DNA of 10,254 nucleotides from Promethearchaeota archaeon (lineage in GTDB: Archaea > Asgardarchaeota > Lokiarchaeia > Sigyniarchaeales > SOKP01). The notes below the pieces were generated by a model, which saw only the letters and a list, made by a program, of their open reading frames with translations, made no database searches and was not told the DNA's origin. Both the position numbers and the translations under genes were made by a program. Positions within the stretch are counted from its first letter, which is position 1. The number at the start of each line of letters is the position of its first letter. Below are positions 1 to 7,025 of this stretch, piece after piece. The DNA lies in contig JAUWNA010000041.1 of NCBI GenBank assembly GCA_030612905.1, positions 1 through 10,254 of the forward strand, written 5' to 3'.

Positions 1-633
1 ACCCTTCAAGCGCTAGCAGCAATTCTAGGGGGGACGCAATCGCTTCACACCTGTGGTGCAGACGAGGCTTTAGCAATTCCAACAGAAGACTCTGTGAGAT
101 TATCCTTAAGAACTCAACAAGTTCTTGCGCATGAATCGGGAGTTACCGATGTTGTTGATCCATTAGGGGGTTCTTATTATATCGAGTACTTAACTTCAAA
201 ATTAGAAGAAAAAGCTTTAGAATATATTGAAAGAATTGACGCAATGGGAGGAATATCTACTGCCATTGAGAGTGGATTCATTCAACGGGAAATTCAAAAT
301 AATGCATACCGCGAACAGAAGAAAATAGAAGCGGGAATTAATCAAGTAATTGGTGTAAATATTTATTGTACTGAAGAAGAGTGTAATATAAAAACCTTTA
401 AACACGATATTGACGAGGAACTAAAAATTATATCGTCTCTCAGCGAATTAAAAAAAAGTCGAGATGCTATATTAGTTGAAACTAAACTAGCTGAATTGAA
501 AAAAGTGGCTGAATCTGCTGAGAATATTATGCCAATCATGATTGAAGTAGTTAAAACCTATGCTACAATAGAAGAAATTTGTAGCGTCTTGAGAGAAGTT
601 TTTGGCGAATATAAAAGTCCCCAAATATTTTAG
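1..633 (+). CDS. Methylmalonyl-CoA mutase-type acyl-CoA mutase, large (catalytic) subunit, 3' part
   Basis: This is the last 210 codons of an adenosylcobalamin-dependent acyl-CoA mutase; the reading frame is already open at base 1, so the start lies outside the window. The family interconverts methylmalonyl-CoA and succinyl-CoA. Visible family landmarks are the barrel segment TLQALAAILGGTQSLHT at the very start, DEALAIPTE, LRTQQVLAHESG (about 97-141) and the highly conserved VTDVVDPLGGSYY (about 142-180). The protein ends soon after LREVFGEYKSP, which is the usual end of archaeal-type large subunits; the B12-binding domain with its DxHxxG motif is absent, so a separate small subunit is expected elsewhere. 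One oddity: the segment usually HTNxxDEA reads HTCGADEA (bases 46-66), with Cys where Asn is typical. Substrate could therefore be methylmalonyl-CoA or a related branched acyl-CoA such as 2-hydroxyisobutyryl-CoA; the N-terminal substrate residues are not in view. Family assignment is firm, substrate is not. Confidence 0.93.
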   Translation, partial: TLQALAAILGGTQSLHTCGADEALAIPTEDSVRLSLRTQQVLAHESGVTDVVDPLGGSYYIEYLTSKLEEKALEYIERIDAMGGISTAIESGFIQREIQNNAYREQKKIEAGINQVIGVNIYCTEEECNIKTFKHDIDEELKIISSLSELKKSRDAILVETKLAELKKVAESAENIMPIMIEVVKTYATIEEICSVLREVFGEYKSPQIF

Positions 634-745
634 GAAATTTATCAAAACACTTTAAAATCTTAAAGCTATTCTTAACTTTTTAGTTTGAAGACGTCATTAT
701 CTTTTACAAAAGTGTCAATGGGGAAATGTTATACCCGATTTCTTT

Positions 746-757
746 TTATCTATATTA
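746..757 (+). promoter_or_regulatory. Candidate TATA box of the secreted metalloprotease gene
   Basis: The A/T element ttatctatatta sits about 30-40 bp before the protease start. With the usual archaeal TATA-to-start distance of about 25 bp, transcription would begin around 775-780, giving a very short leader. No Shine-Dalgarno sequence precedes the start. Judged by eye in AT-rich DNA, so tentative. Confidence 0.35.
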
Positions 758-785
758 TTTTAAGTTCTATAACACATAACTTTAC

Positions 786-3053
786 GTGAAAAAAATGAGA
801 AAAAAACTATATACAATTTTAATGATCTTCGCTTTTTTAAGTGTTCCTAGCCTTTCAATGATATTTCCTGTCAGAGCAGATACTACTGAGGTTCCAAACT
901 ATGATAAAATATGGGATTTAGAGGGAGTAAGTGGCACACCAAATCTTAAAGGCGTGTCCTACGAGGGATTAACAGTTGATACAGGAAACACATGGACTGT
1001 AAGTGTTTTTGATGATTATATGGGTGGAACTTTCGATCAAGATTTCGAGTGTGTCTTAGAAGGTGAGAATGCTAACATCTGGATTGGATTGTCTCCCGAA
1101 ATATGGGAAGGTGATTACTACGATTATTATGAGGATTCTGGTAATAAGGGATATGGTCAGGGAGATATTTGGTATTTTGCTTACCCATGGACTTATGAAG
1201 GCATACCAAACGATTATGAGAAACTCTCTGAAGGGTATTATTTGGAGCCGGGCTATCATGATTGGATAACTTATGAGAATTTAGAATACATTATAGAGGA
1301 ATTTGATCAAGAAAACGGTATACACGACACTGTTGTTTCCAACTTCGGTGAATATGCTAATCGCACGGGTCCTCTAGAAGATGGAAAGATTCAGATTTTA
1401 ATATTCAACATTCGTGATGGACTCTTCTATGATCCTGAAACTGCCCCTTGGTTCATAATGGGATACTTCTGGTCTTATATTAGTGAACTCAATGATGCAA
1501 ACATATTCCATATGGACACATATCAGTGGTGGAGACGTCTTGGAGATGACCCAATACTTCCATCCCCATATAAACATTTAACACCTTTACCAAATCAATA
1601 CGAAGGTACATTTGCTCATGAATTTCAACACCTTGTCCATTATGATGTAGATCCTGACGAATTATCTTGGGTAGATGAAGGCTGTGCAACTTTGGCTGAG
1701 TGGCTTTGTGGATATGGTTTCTCACCAGGACATATATCAGAGTATCTATTTTGGTTCTGGGATACGCCATTGACAATTTGGGAAGGTTATTTATCTGACT
1801 ACGGAGCCTCGTTCCTGTGGACATACTATATGTATGAACATTATGGTGGAACTGAATCGTTGATATGGGATCTTGTTCATGAACCGGCAAACGGAATAGA
1901 GGGCTGGAACAACGTACTTGTAGGTCGTACAGAAAAAACATTCGATGATATATTCCAAGATTGGGCAATCGCTAACTACTTGGATAACGTAGATATTGAA
2001 GGCGGAATTTATGGTTATTACGAGTTGGACATTCCTTCTGCCGATTCAGCTGGTTGGGATATACCTTCTGTTATGGAATATTGGGAGACCTCATATCGAA
2101 AAGATTTTGACTGGTTGGTAAATAATTATCCCCATTATGGTGCTCCATATGGTTATGGTAATTGCTACTCCTATGTAGTGAACTATGTAGAATTCACCAA
2201 GAATGGATTAGCATTAGTGGACTTTACTTTTGACGGCGATGATTTCTGTGGCGCTTTGCCAAATGGTATTTTTAATTGGTATTCAGGCGGAACAGAATGG
2301 TCATGGTTTAGACTGGGTCATAATTTTGAAATACCAGAAGCGGGAGCAACATTGAATTTCTGGAACTCCTTTTCGATTGAGGCAGATTGGGATTATGGAT
2401 ATGTAGAAGTTTATGATATTGATGCTGATGAATGGTATACCCTTTCAGGACTTAAGACTGTCTCAACTCTTCCTAATGCAGAAGATAATAACAATCCCAA
2501 TTGTCCAGAAGATGTTGAACCATTAACTTACTATGATGCAGGGAGATGGAACGCATTTACAGGCGATAGTGGTGGTATGTACACAGAAGAAATGGATCTT
2601 ACACCTTTTGCGGGCCACAATATAGAGTTGTACTTTACCTATTGGTCTGATGGATTTGTACTTGGCTCAGGATGGTATATTGACGACATTGCCATACCCG
2701 AAATGAATTATCTCTACGATGTTGAAGAGGCTGATCCTAGCTGGACTGTGAATATGGGATGGCATAGAAACGATGAGTTTGCTTATAATAATTTTGAGGT
2801 AAATTTTATCGAAATTGTTAATACATACGGAGCGGCTCCTATTGAATATGATATATTTTCAATGGATCTCGATGAAGACACCGAAGAAGGATATGAAGAC
2901 CTAGTATTAATCGGTCTCGACAATGTTCTTGAGACCATTAATATAATGGTGGTTGCTAACCAACCCGGATATGAACACACATTCAATTCCTCATATTCTT
3001 TCGAAGCACAGCTTACTGAAAGATATGGGCGTTGGAGAAATTTCTTTACATAA
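786..3053 (+). CDS. Secreted zinc metalloprotease with immune-inhibitor-A-like C-terminal domain
   Basis: A 755-residue exported protein, probably an extracellular endopeptidase that supplies peptides. The start is GTG at 786; an in-frame ATG at 795 is an equally good start. A signal peptide is clear: Lys/Arg-rich tip, hydrophobic core at about residues 8-28, and likely cleavage after A31 (PVRA/D). The catalytic core has HEFQH at residues 278-282, and WVDEG places E298 as the probable third zinc ligand (HEXXH-15 residues-E). Upstream are DGKIQILIFN (about 199) and GYFW (226), as in M30/hyicolysin-like gluzincins. Residues about 480-640 form a beta domain of the type seen in immune inhibitor A (M6) proteins: FDGDD, WYSGG, DYGYVEVYD, FTGDSGG, and GWYIDDI with W630, D633 and D634. 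The remaining ~115 residues are unrecognised and lack a membrane anchor or sorting signal. The mature protein is rich in Trp, Tyr, Asp and Glu. It is a single gene with its own promoter and a T-tract after it. Protease family is sure; exact MEROPS family is not. Confidence 0.88.
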   Translation: MKKMRKKLYTILMIFAFLSVPSLSMIFPVRADTTEVPNYDKIWDLEGVSGTPNLKGVSYEGLTVDTGNTWTVSVFDDYMGGTFDQDFECVLEGENANIWIGLSPEIWEGDYYDYYEDSGNKGYGQGDIWYFAYPWTYEGIPNDYEKLSEGYYLEPGYHDWITYENLEYIIEEFDQENGIHDTVVSNFGEYANRTGPLEDGKIQILIFNIRDGLFYDPETAPWFIMGYFWSYISELNDANIFHMDTYQWWRRLGDDPILPSPYKHLTPLPNQYEGTFAHEFQHLVHYDVDPDELSWVDEGCATLAEWLCGYGFSPGHISEYLFWFWDTPLTIWEGYLSDYGASFLWTYYMYEHYGGTESLIWDLVHEPANGIEGWNNVLVGRTEKTFDDIFQDWAIANYLDNVDIEGGIYGYYELDIPSADSAGWDIPSVMEYWETSYRKDFDWLVNNYPHYGAPYGYGNCYSYVVNYVEFTKNGLALVDFTFDGDDFCGALPNGIFNWYSGGTEWSWFRLGHNFEIPEAGATLNFWNSFSIEADWDYGYVEVYDIDADEWYTLSGLKTVSTLPNAEDNNNPNCPEDVEPLTYYDAGRWNAFTGDSGGMYTEEMDLTPFAGHNIELYFTYWSDGFVLGSGWYIDDIAIPEMNYLYDVEEADPSWTVNMGWHRNDEFAYNNFEVNFIEIVNTYGAAPIEYDIFSMDLDEDTEEGYEDLVLIGLDNVLETINIMVVANQPGYEHTFNSSYSFEAQLTERYGRWRNFFT

Positions 3054-3079
3054 CTGTACTTTTAGAAATTTTAATTAAC

Positions 3080-3089
3080 TTTTTTTTTT
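3080..3089 (+). terminator. Oligo-T terminator after the metalloprotease gene
   Basis: Ten consecutive T residues, followed by attattatttt, lie 27 bp past the protease stop and before the convergent gene end at 3137. Archaeal RNA polymerase stops at U-rich tracts without needing a hairpin, and no hairpin is seen here. Confidence 0.55.
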
Positions 3090-3136
3090 ATTATTATTTT
3101 CTATGAAAGATATATACTAAAAATCTTAAAATATTC

Positions 3137-4588
3137 TTAAATCTTTAATTTTCTCCTATAATTAGTAATTTTAGGTAATAAAGGAATGAATTCAAGAGGA
3201 TCTCCAAATACGGGTACTCTCTTTTTTGCTAATAGCCTAGAAATGCGATGCCTTTGATCGGGACGGTGGGCACTCTCTAAAATTGGAATTAATGGTTTAT
3301 TATGTTTATGTCCTGAATTAAAAGCCTCAAGCATATCGACTTCAAAGTTTTCAGCTGATGTTATGGAATACTCGGGATCAAAATACCAACTTGGAAGGTC
3401 CATAATTAGGGCGTCGATATTTTCGTCGGATAAAGCAAGATCAATTATTTCCTTAATGCTTTGACTGTAAAATAGTTGCGCTGCTACATCTAAAGGGTTT
3501 TTAGAACTTGTACCACGAATAATGAATTTTTTATCCAATTGTTCTTGAATTTTAGGGCTAAATTGTGGTACATTCATTCCATACTTTTGAATTAGATCAA
3601 CTAAGATAACCCCATAACCGCCACTTAAACTGAAAACAGCTATATTTTCTAATTCATTAATTCCATAGAAGTCTATTAACCGCGCAGTATGCATTAATTG
3701 TTCTAATGTTTCAACTTCGATAAGATTATGTTGTTTGAAAATAGAACTCCAAATTTGAGTATTACCCGAGAGAGAAGCTGTATGAGTCTTAACTGCTAGC
3801 GACCCACTTTCGGATTTTCCACCTTTTAAAACTACAATAGGCTTTTTGTTATAAGCAAGAACTTGTCTTAAATCATCTCCTCGATTTTCTTTAATTCCTT
3901 CTAAATAACACAAAATCAAGTCAGTTTCATCGTCGTTGCTTAAAAAATGTAAAATGTCTATGAAGTCTAAATCTGCTCCGTTCCCAAATGAGAATACTTT
4001 GGAAAAATTAATACCCATTTCTTTCGCAGTATAGATAGCAATATTACATACTCCTCCTGACTGGCCTATAAACCCGATATTTCCAGGAGCCGTTGGGAAT
4101 TTTGAACGCCAAGCTATGCCTAATTTGGGGTAAAACATCCCCATCCCATTAGGTCCAAGAATTCTAACTTTATTTTGGGCGCATTTAACTAATTCCTTCT
4201 CTAAAAGATAACCCTCTTCAGTTCCTGCGTCGGAAAACTCTGCTGTAAAGATGTTGACTAATCTAACACCTTTCTCCACACAATCATCGATGACATCTAA
4301 TACTTGTAACGCGGGTACTGTAATAAAAGCAAAATCAACTTTTCCAGGAATGTCTTTAATAGAAGAATAAACGTTTTCTGAGGGAAAATTAGGGATTTCT
4401 TTGACTTTATGATGGACAGCATAGAGATCTCCCTTAAAATTTTCTTGGTGATTCCTAAGGAAAAAATAGTTTCGTTTCTTTGAAGGTCCTACAACTGCCA
4501 TTGACTGAATATTGTTAATAAACGAAATATCTTTAACATTTAAGTTAAAAGTTTTAGATGGCGTCATTAATGCTATAAAATTAACCAT
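3137..4588 (-). CDS. ADP-forming acyl-CoA synthetase (NDP-forming), alpha subunit
   Basis: A 483-residue cytoplasmic enzyme subunit of the ADP-forming acetyl/acyl-CoA synthetase family, which converts acyl-CoA, ADP and phosphate to acid, CoA and ATP. Domains in order: a CoA-binding Rossmann domain (about 22-150, with AVVGPS at 31-36 and GPNGMG at 145-150), a first CoA-ligase domain (about 165-305, with GFIGQSGGV at 172-180 and FGNGADLDFIDIL at 201-213) and a second CoA-ligase domain (about 312-475, with FSLSGGYGV and NPLDV). H269 in KTHTASLSG matches the phosphorylated histidine of the family. There is no ATP-grasp (beta) domain, and the length fits a stand-alone alpha subunit, so beta must be encoded elsewhere. 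The glycine-rich loop after GPS is degenerate compared with the usual GAS...G pattern. The start is ATG at 4588, with an alternative in-frame ATG at 4567. It converges on the protease gene and diverges from the eIF2B-like gene. Acyl preference cannot be read from sequence. Confidence 0.9.
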   Translation of the reverse strand: MVNFIALMTPSKTFNLNVKDISFINNIQSMAVVGPSKKRNYFFLRNHQENFKGDLYAVHHKVKEIPNFPSENVYSSIKDIPGKVDFAFITVPALQVLDVIDDCVEKGVRLVNIFTAEFSDAGTEEGYLLEKELVKCAQNKVRILGPNGMGMFYPKLGIAWRSKFPTAPGNIGFIGQSGGVCNIAIYTAKEMGINFSKVFSFGNGADLDFIDILHFLSNDDETDLILCYLEGIKENRGDDLRQVLAYNKKPIVVLKGGKSESGSLAVKTHTASLSGNTQIWSSIFKQHNLIEVETLEQLMHTARLIDFYGINELENIAVFSLSGGYGVILVDLIQKYGMNVPQFSPKIQEQLDKKFIIRGTSSKNPLDVAAQLFYSQSIKEIIDLALSDENIDALIMDLPSWYFDPEYSITSAENFEVDMLEAFNSGHKHNKPLIPILESAHRPDQRHRISRLLAKKRVPVFGDPLEFIPLLPKITNYRRKLKI

Positions 4589-4633
4589 GAATTTAATAGT
4601 TTATAAAAATCTAAAATTGAAAAATTAAGAAAA

Positions 4634-4645
4634 TTATATTATAAT
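4634..4645 (-). promoter_or_regulatory. Candidate TATA box of the acyl-CoA synthetase alpha gene
   Basis: Read on the minus strand this is attataatataa, about 46-57 bp before the ATG at 4588, giving an expected leader of roughly 20-30 nt. No Shine-Dalgarno sequence is visible. The closer A/T element at about 4600-4612 is too near the start to serve as the promoter. Confidence 0.35.
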
Positions 4646-4712
4646 AGCGGATAGTCTCTCTATAAACGAATAATTTAAAACTTAAACTTTTTTTGGAAAA
4701 ATTTTCTCTCTG

Positions 4713-4727
4713 AAATTATATATTTAT
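4713..4727 (+). promoter_or_regulatory. Candidate TATA box of the eIF2B-like gene
   Basis: The element aaattatatatttat lies 61-75 bp before the ATG at 4788 and would give a leader of about 40 nt. A second A/T element, tttatatta (4762-4770), is only about 20 bp from the ATG and would imply a leaderless message. The sequence alone does not decide between them. Confidence 0.3.
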
Positions 4728-4769
4728 GTTCTTACTATTTCTATTTTAACAACAAATTTTTTTTATATT

Positions 4770-4809
4770 ATAAAGTGAAAACCCATTATGATTCATAAAG
4801 TGAAAACCC
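4770..4809 (+). repeat. 15-bp direct repeat spanning the start of the eIF2B-like gene
   Basis: The 15-mer ataaagtgaaaaccc occurs at 4770-4784 and again, without a mismatch, at 4795-4809. The period is 25 bp, so the copies are in different reading frames. The ATG at 4788 lies between them, and the second copy encodes residues 3-7 (HKVKT). Confidence 0.8.
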
Positions 4810-5720
4810 CCAAAACCATTTTACACATGATACATGATTTAAAAACTGATAAAACTTCTGGAGCGAGTGAATTAATAGAAATCACACTTGAAATTTTAGA
4901 AGCCTACCTTCATACTATAAAAGATCCTAATATGGATATAAAAGAGGATTTATTTGAATTATCTAAAGATCTATTTAACGTTCGCCCAAGTATGGCTCCT
5001 ATAATCAATACCCTTGGATATTTTATTCATGATTTGGAATTTTTCAGCAAACAAACACTTTTAGAAAAATTAAAGACATTTCCTGCAGAAAGATTAAGGA
5101 TAGATAAGGCTTTAACTTCATCGTTTCATTCGTTTTTAGATAGATTCGAAGGGAAACTCAATGTAATGTTAATCTCTTACAGTACTACAATTATTAAGCA
5201 TTTGAAAGAAAATATAAAAAATGACTTTACCTTTTACATTTTAGAATCTCGTCCTTTGCTTGAAGGGCGACGTACCGCCGAAATATTGTCTTCAAATTTT
5301 GAAACGCATTTAATAACAGATTCAGCGATGGGGAAGTTCATCAAAAAAGTTGATATCGTTCTTCTCGGAATTGATAGCGTACTGCGAGATGGGTCAATAG
5401 TAAATAAGATAGGGAGTTATCCTTTAGCATGTATAGCCGCTGCGAATAATAAAGCTGTTTACTCAGTTGGTGATTCTTTTAAATATAATTTACAGAGTCA
5501 TTATAGCCAGAAAATAATTGTTGAGCAGAAGCCAATCTACGAGGTATATTCTAAAAAAATTAAAAAAGAATTGTTTAAAGTCCATAATCTATATTTTGAT
5601 ATAACTCCATCTAACTATTTTAAAGAAATAATCTCTGATTTAGGGATATTAACGATGCCAGAGTTTTTGGAGAAAGTCAAAAGGACGCTTCCATTAGAAT
5701 GGTTCAAATCATTTCTTTAA
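4788..5720 (+). CDS. eIF2B alpha/beta/delta-like protein (IF-2B / R15P isomerase fold)
   Basis: A 310-residue soluble protein of the superfamily that contains eukaryotic eIF2B regulatory subunits, archaeal aIF2B-like proteins, ribose-1,5-bisphosphate isomerase and methylthioribose-1-phosphate isomerase. An alpha-helical N-terminal part (about 1-120) is followed by a Rossmann-like part with VMLISYSTT (126-134), ESRPLLEGRRTAE (153-165), VLLGIDSVLRDG (191-202) and NKIGS (206-210). The isomerases use a Cys in the first of these motifs (THCxS type); here it is S130-Y131-S132, as in eIF2B subunits, while the second catalytic Asp is present (D196). Loss of the Cys argues against isomerase activity and for a regulatory or nucleotide/sugar-phosphate sensing role, but this is inference. 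ATG at 4788 is used; a 15-bp repeat surrounds it. It stands alone, divergent from the acyl-CoA synthetase gene, and the context does not reveal a pathway. Confidence 0.85.
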   Translation: MIHKVKTPKTILHMIHDLKTDKTSGASELIEITLEILEAYLHTIKDPNMDIKEDLFELSKDLFNVRPSMAPIINTLGYFIHDLEFFSKQTLLEKLKTFPAERLRIDKALTSSFHSFLDRFEGKLNVMLISYSTTIIKHLKENIKNDFTFYILESRPLLEGRRTAEILSSNFETHLITDSAMGKFIKKVDIVLLGIDSVLRDGSIVNKIGSYPLACIAAANNKAVYSVGDSFKYNLQSHYSQKIIVEQKPIYEVYSKKIKKELFKVHNLYFDITPSNYFKEIISDLGILTMPEFLEKVKRTLPLEWFKSFL

Positions 5721-5733
5721 AATCCAAGTTCTA

Positions 5734-5753
5734 TTTTTATTTTTAACTTTTTT
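5734..5753 (+). terminator. T-rich terminator after the eIF2B-like gene
   Basis: Three T-tracts in close succession (tttttatttttaacttttt) begin 13 bp past the stop codon, without a hairpin. This suits archaeal U-tract termination and separates this gene from the M28 peptidase gene. Confidence 0.45.
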
Positions 5754-5761
5754 GTTGGATA

Positions 5762-5783
5762 ACTATATAAATCTTGTATAAAG
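5762..5783 (+). promoter_or_regulatory. Candidate TATA region of the M28 peptidase gene
   Basis: Two TATA-like elements lie here: actatataaat (5762-5772) and tgtataaag (5775-5783). The first would start transcription near 5790-5795, beside the out-of-frame ATG at 5791; the second near 5805, just before the true start at 5813. Which one works decides whether the duplicated start region is transcribed. Confidence 0.4.
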
Positions 5784-5793
5784 ATTTTATATG

Positions 5794-5851
5794 ATAGATG
5801 AAAATTTAGCGTATGAATGCTATGTCAATAGATGAAAATTTAGCCTATGAA
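5794..5851 (+). repeat. 24-bp near-perfect direct repeat duplicating the M28 peptidase start region
   Basis: A 24-bp segment at 5794-5817 recurs at 5828-5851 with a single mismatch (G5811 versus C5845). The 34-bp period is not a multiple of three. The second copy encodes IDENLAYE, residues 6-13 of the peptidase; the first copy follows ATG5791 and encodes MIDENLAYE in another frame, which ends at a TGA (5833-5835) after 14 codons. It looks like a short tandem duplication of the original gene start. Confidence 0.85.
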
Positions 5852-7000
5852 ATTACTAAAAGATTATCATTTCCTCGATTAGTTGGCTCAGAAGGAGAAA
5901 AAAAGGCAATCAAAGTAGTCGTAGACGAGTTTGAAAAGATGGCTTATAATACCGTCAATCGCGAGAAATTTAAAACTTCGCTATACAATTGGAAGAGGAT
6001 CGAACTTTTGTTCTTAACTTCGGGAATTTTATATATCCTTTTAGCGATATCTTATTATAGCTTACCCGTTTTATCGTTGGTTATCATTGCTCTAATTGTA
6101 TTATGTATGTTAAAGTTATGTAAGATTTCTGATTCAACTAAGATAAAATTAACGAAGAATGATAGGTATAATTTCGAAACTGAAAACATTTATGTAAATT
6201 TAAAAAGCAAGAATTCAATGGTCAACCTTATCTTTATGGCTCACTATGATTCGAAATCTCAAGAATTCTCTTCAATTATTAGGATATATTTAATAATGGT
6301 CTCAGTTTTTGGCGGATTAATTCTAATAGTTGTATTTATAGTCTTAAGCGTTTTAAAGATTATATTTACATTTAATAATCTCATCTTGAATAACATCCTT
6401 TTGGGCGTCAGCATAGTAATTGGGATCTTAGCAATACTAAATTTTTTCAATAAAGTCGGTAATAAATCTCCAGGAGCGACAGATAATGCTACGAGCGTTG
6501 GTACAGTTATTGCCCTCTCGAAATATTTTAAGAACTATCCTTTAGAAAATATTGATTTTACGTTTTTAATTACGGGTTCTGAAGAACTTAACTTAGGTGG
6601 TGCGATTGATTTCATCCAGAAACACAAAAATGAATTAGATAAAGACATAACGTATTTTATAAACTATGATCTTGTAGGTGCACATGGCGTGTTAAGAAAT
6701 GTAACATCTCACGGAATTCCGAAGAAAACAACCAGTACAAAATTAAACGAGCTATTTAGGAATAGTAGTAAAGATTTAGGGATTGAAATAAAGGAGATAT
6801 ATTTTCCTATAGGAGCAGGTGGAGATCATATGCCCATAGTAAGTTTGGGATATAAAGCTTGCGCACTTGGTTCTACGGGATCCATAAAATATGTCCATTC
6901 TAAAAAAGATACGATGAGTTTAGTTTCTAAAGAGGGTTTAAATAACATTTTTAGTTTATCAATTGAGGTTGTAAATAGGTTAAACAAAGAATTGGCTTAA
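5813..7000 (+). CDS. Membrane-embedded M28-family zinc peptidase
   Basis: A 395-residue integral membrane metallopeptidase of family M28 (aminopeptidase/carboxypeptidase type, two zinc ions). All ligand motifs are present: AHYDSK (H144, D146), GATDNATS (D224), GSEELNLGG (catalytic E257 and zinc ligand E258), NYDLVG (D286) and YVHSKKDT (H362); GGDHMP (D338) matches the conserved SDHxPF region. Hydrophobic segments lie at about 63-80 and 82-102, before the catalytic core, and at about 155-180 and 190-213, inside it, between H144 and D224. The intervals after D224 match single-domain M28 enzymes closely, so the inner pair of helices is an insertion. The N-terminal 60 residues resemble a normal M28 start (helix, SEGEKKA). 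No signal peptide. Starts at ATG 5813; ATG 5822 is also possible, and the start region is duplicated just upstream. It converges on the MFS gene with a 25-bp gap. Substrate is unknown; a role in trimming peptides at the membrane is inferred. Confidence 0.87.
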   Translation: MNAMSIDENLAYEITKRLSFPRLVGSEGEKKAIKVVVDEFEKMAYNTVNREKFKTSLYNWKRIELLFLTSGILYILLAISYYSLPVLSLVIIALIVLCMLKLCKISDSTKIKLTKNDRYNFETENIYVNLKSKNSMVNLIFMAHYDSKSQEFSSIIRIYLIMVSVFGGLILIVVFIVLSVLKIIFTFNNLILNNILLGVSIVIGILAILNFFNKVGNKSPGATDNATSVGTVIALSKYFKNYPLENIDFTFLITGSEELNLGGAIDFIQKHKNELDKDITYFINYDLVGAHGVLRNVTSHGIPKKTTSTKLNELFRNSSKDLGIEIKEIYFPIGAGGDHMPIVSLGYKACALGSTGSIKYVHSKKDTMSLVSKEGLNNIFSLSIEVVNRLNKELA

Positions 7001-7025
7001 ACTGCTTCTTTAAGAAATAATTTCT

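Noticed and set aside
1489..1968. A 159-codon open frame on the minus strand inside the metalloprotease gene
   Set aside because: It lies exactly antisense to the catalytic HEFQH region, has no recognisable motif, and the plus-strand frame is a clear protease.
786..3053. Calling the secreted protease a classic M6 immune inhibitor A metzincin
   Set aside because: M6 enzymes have HEXXHxxGxxH/D; here HEFQH is followed by LVHYD and a later WVDEG, so only the C-terminal domain is immune-inhibitor-like.
4788..5720. Calling the eIF2B-like protein a ribose-1,5-bisphosphate isomerase
   Set aside because: The catalytic Cys of the THCxS-type motif is absent (ISYST instead), so the enzyme name is not supported.
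6259..6450. A 63-codon minus-strand frame inside the M28 gene
   Set aside because: It is antisense to the inner membrane helices; such hydrophobic stretches often leave the opposite strand open.
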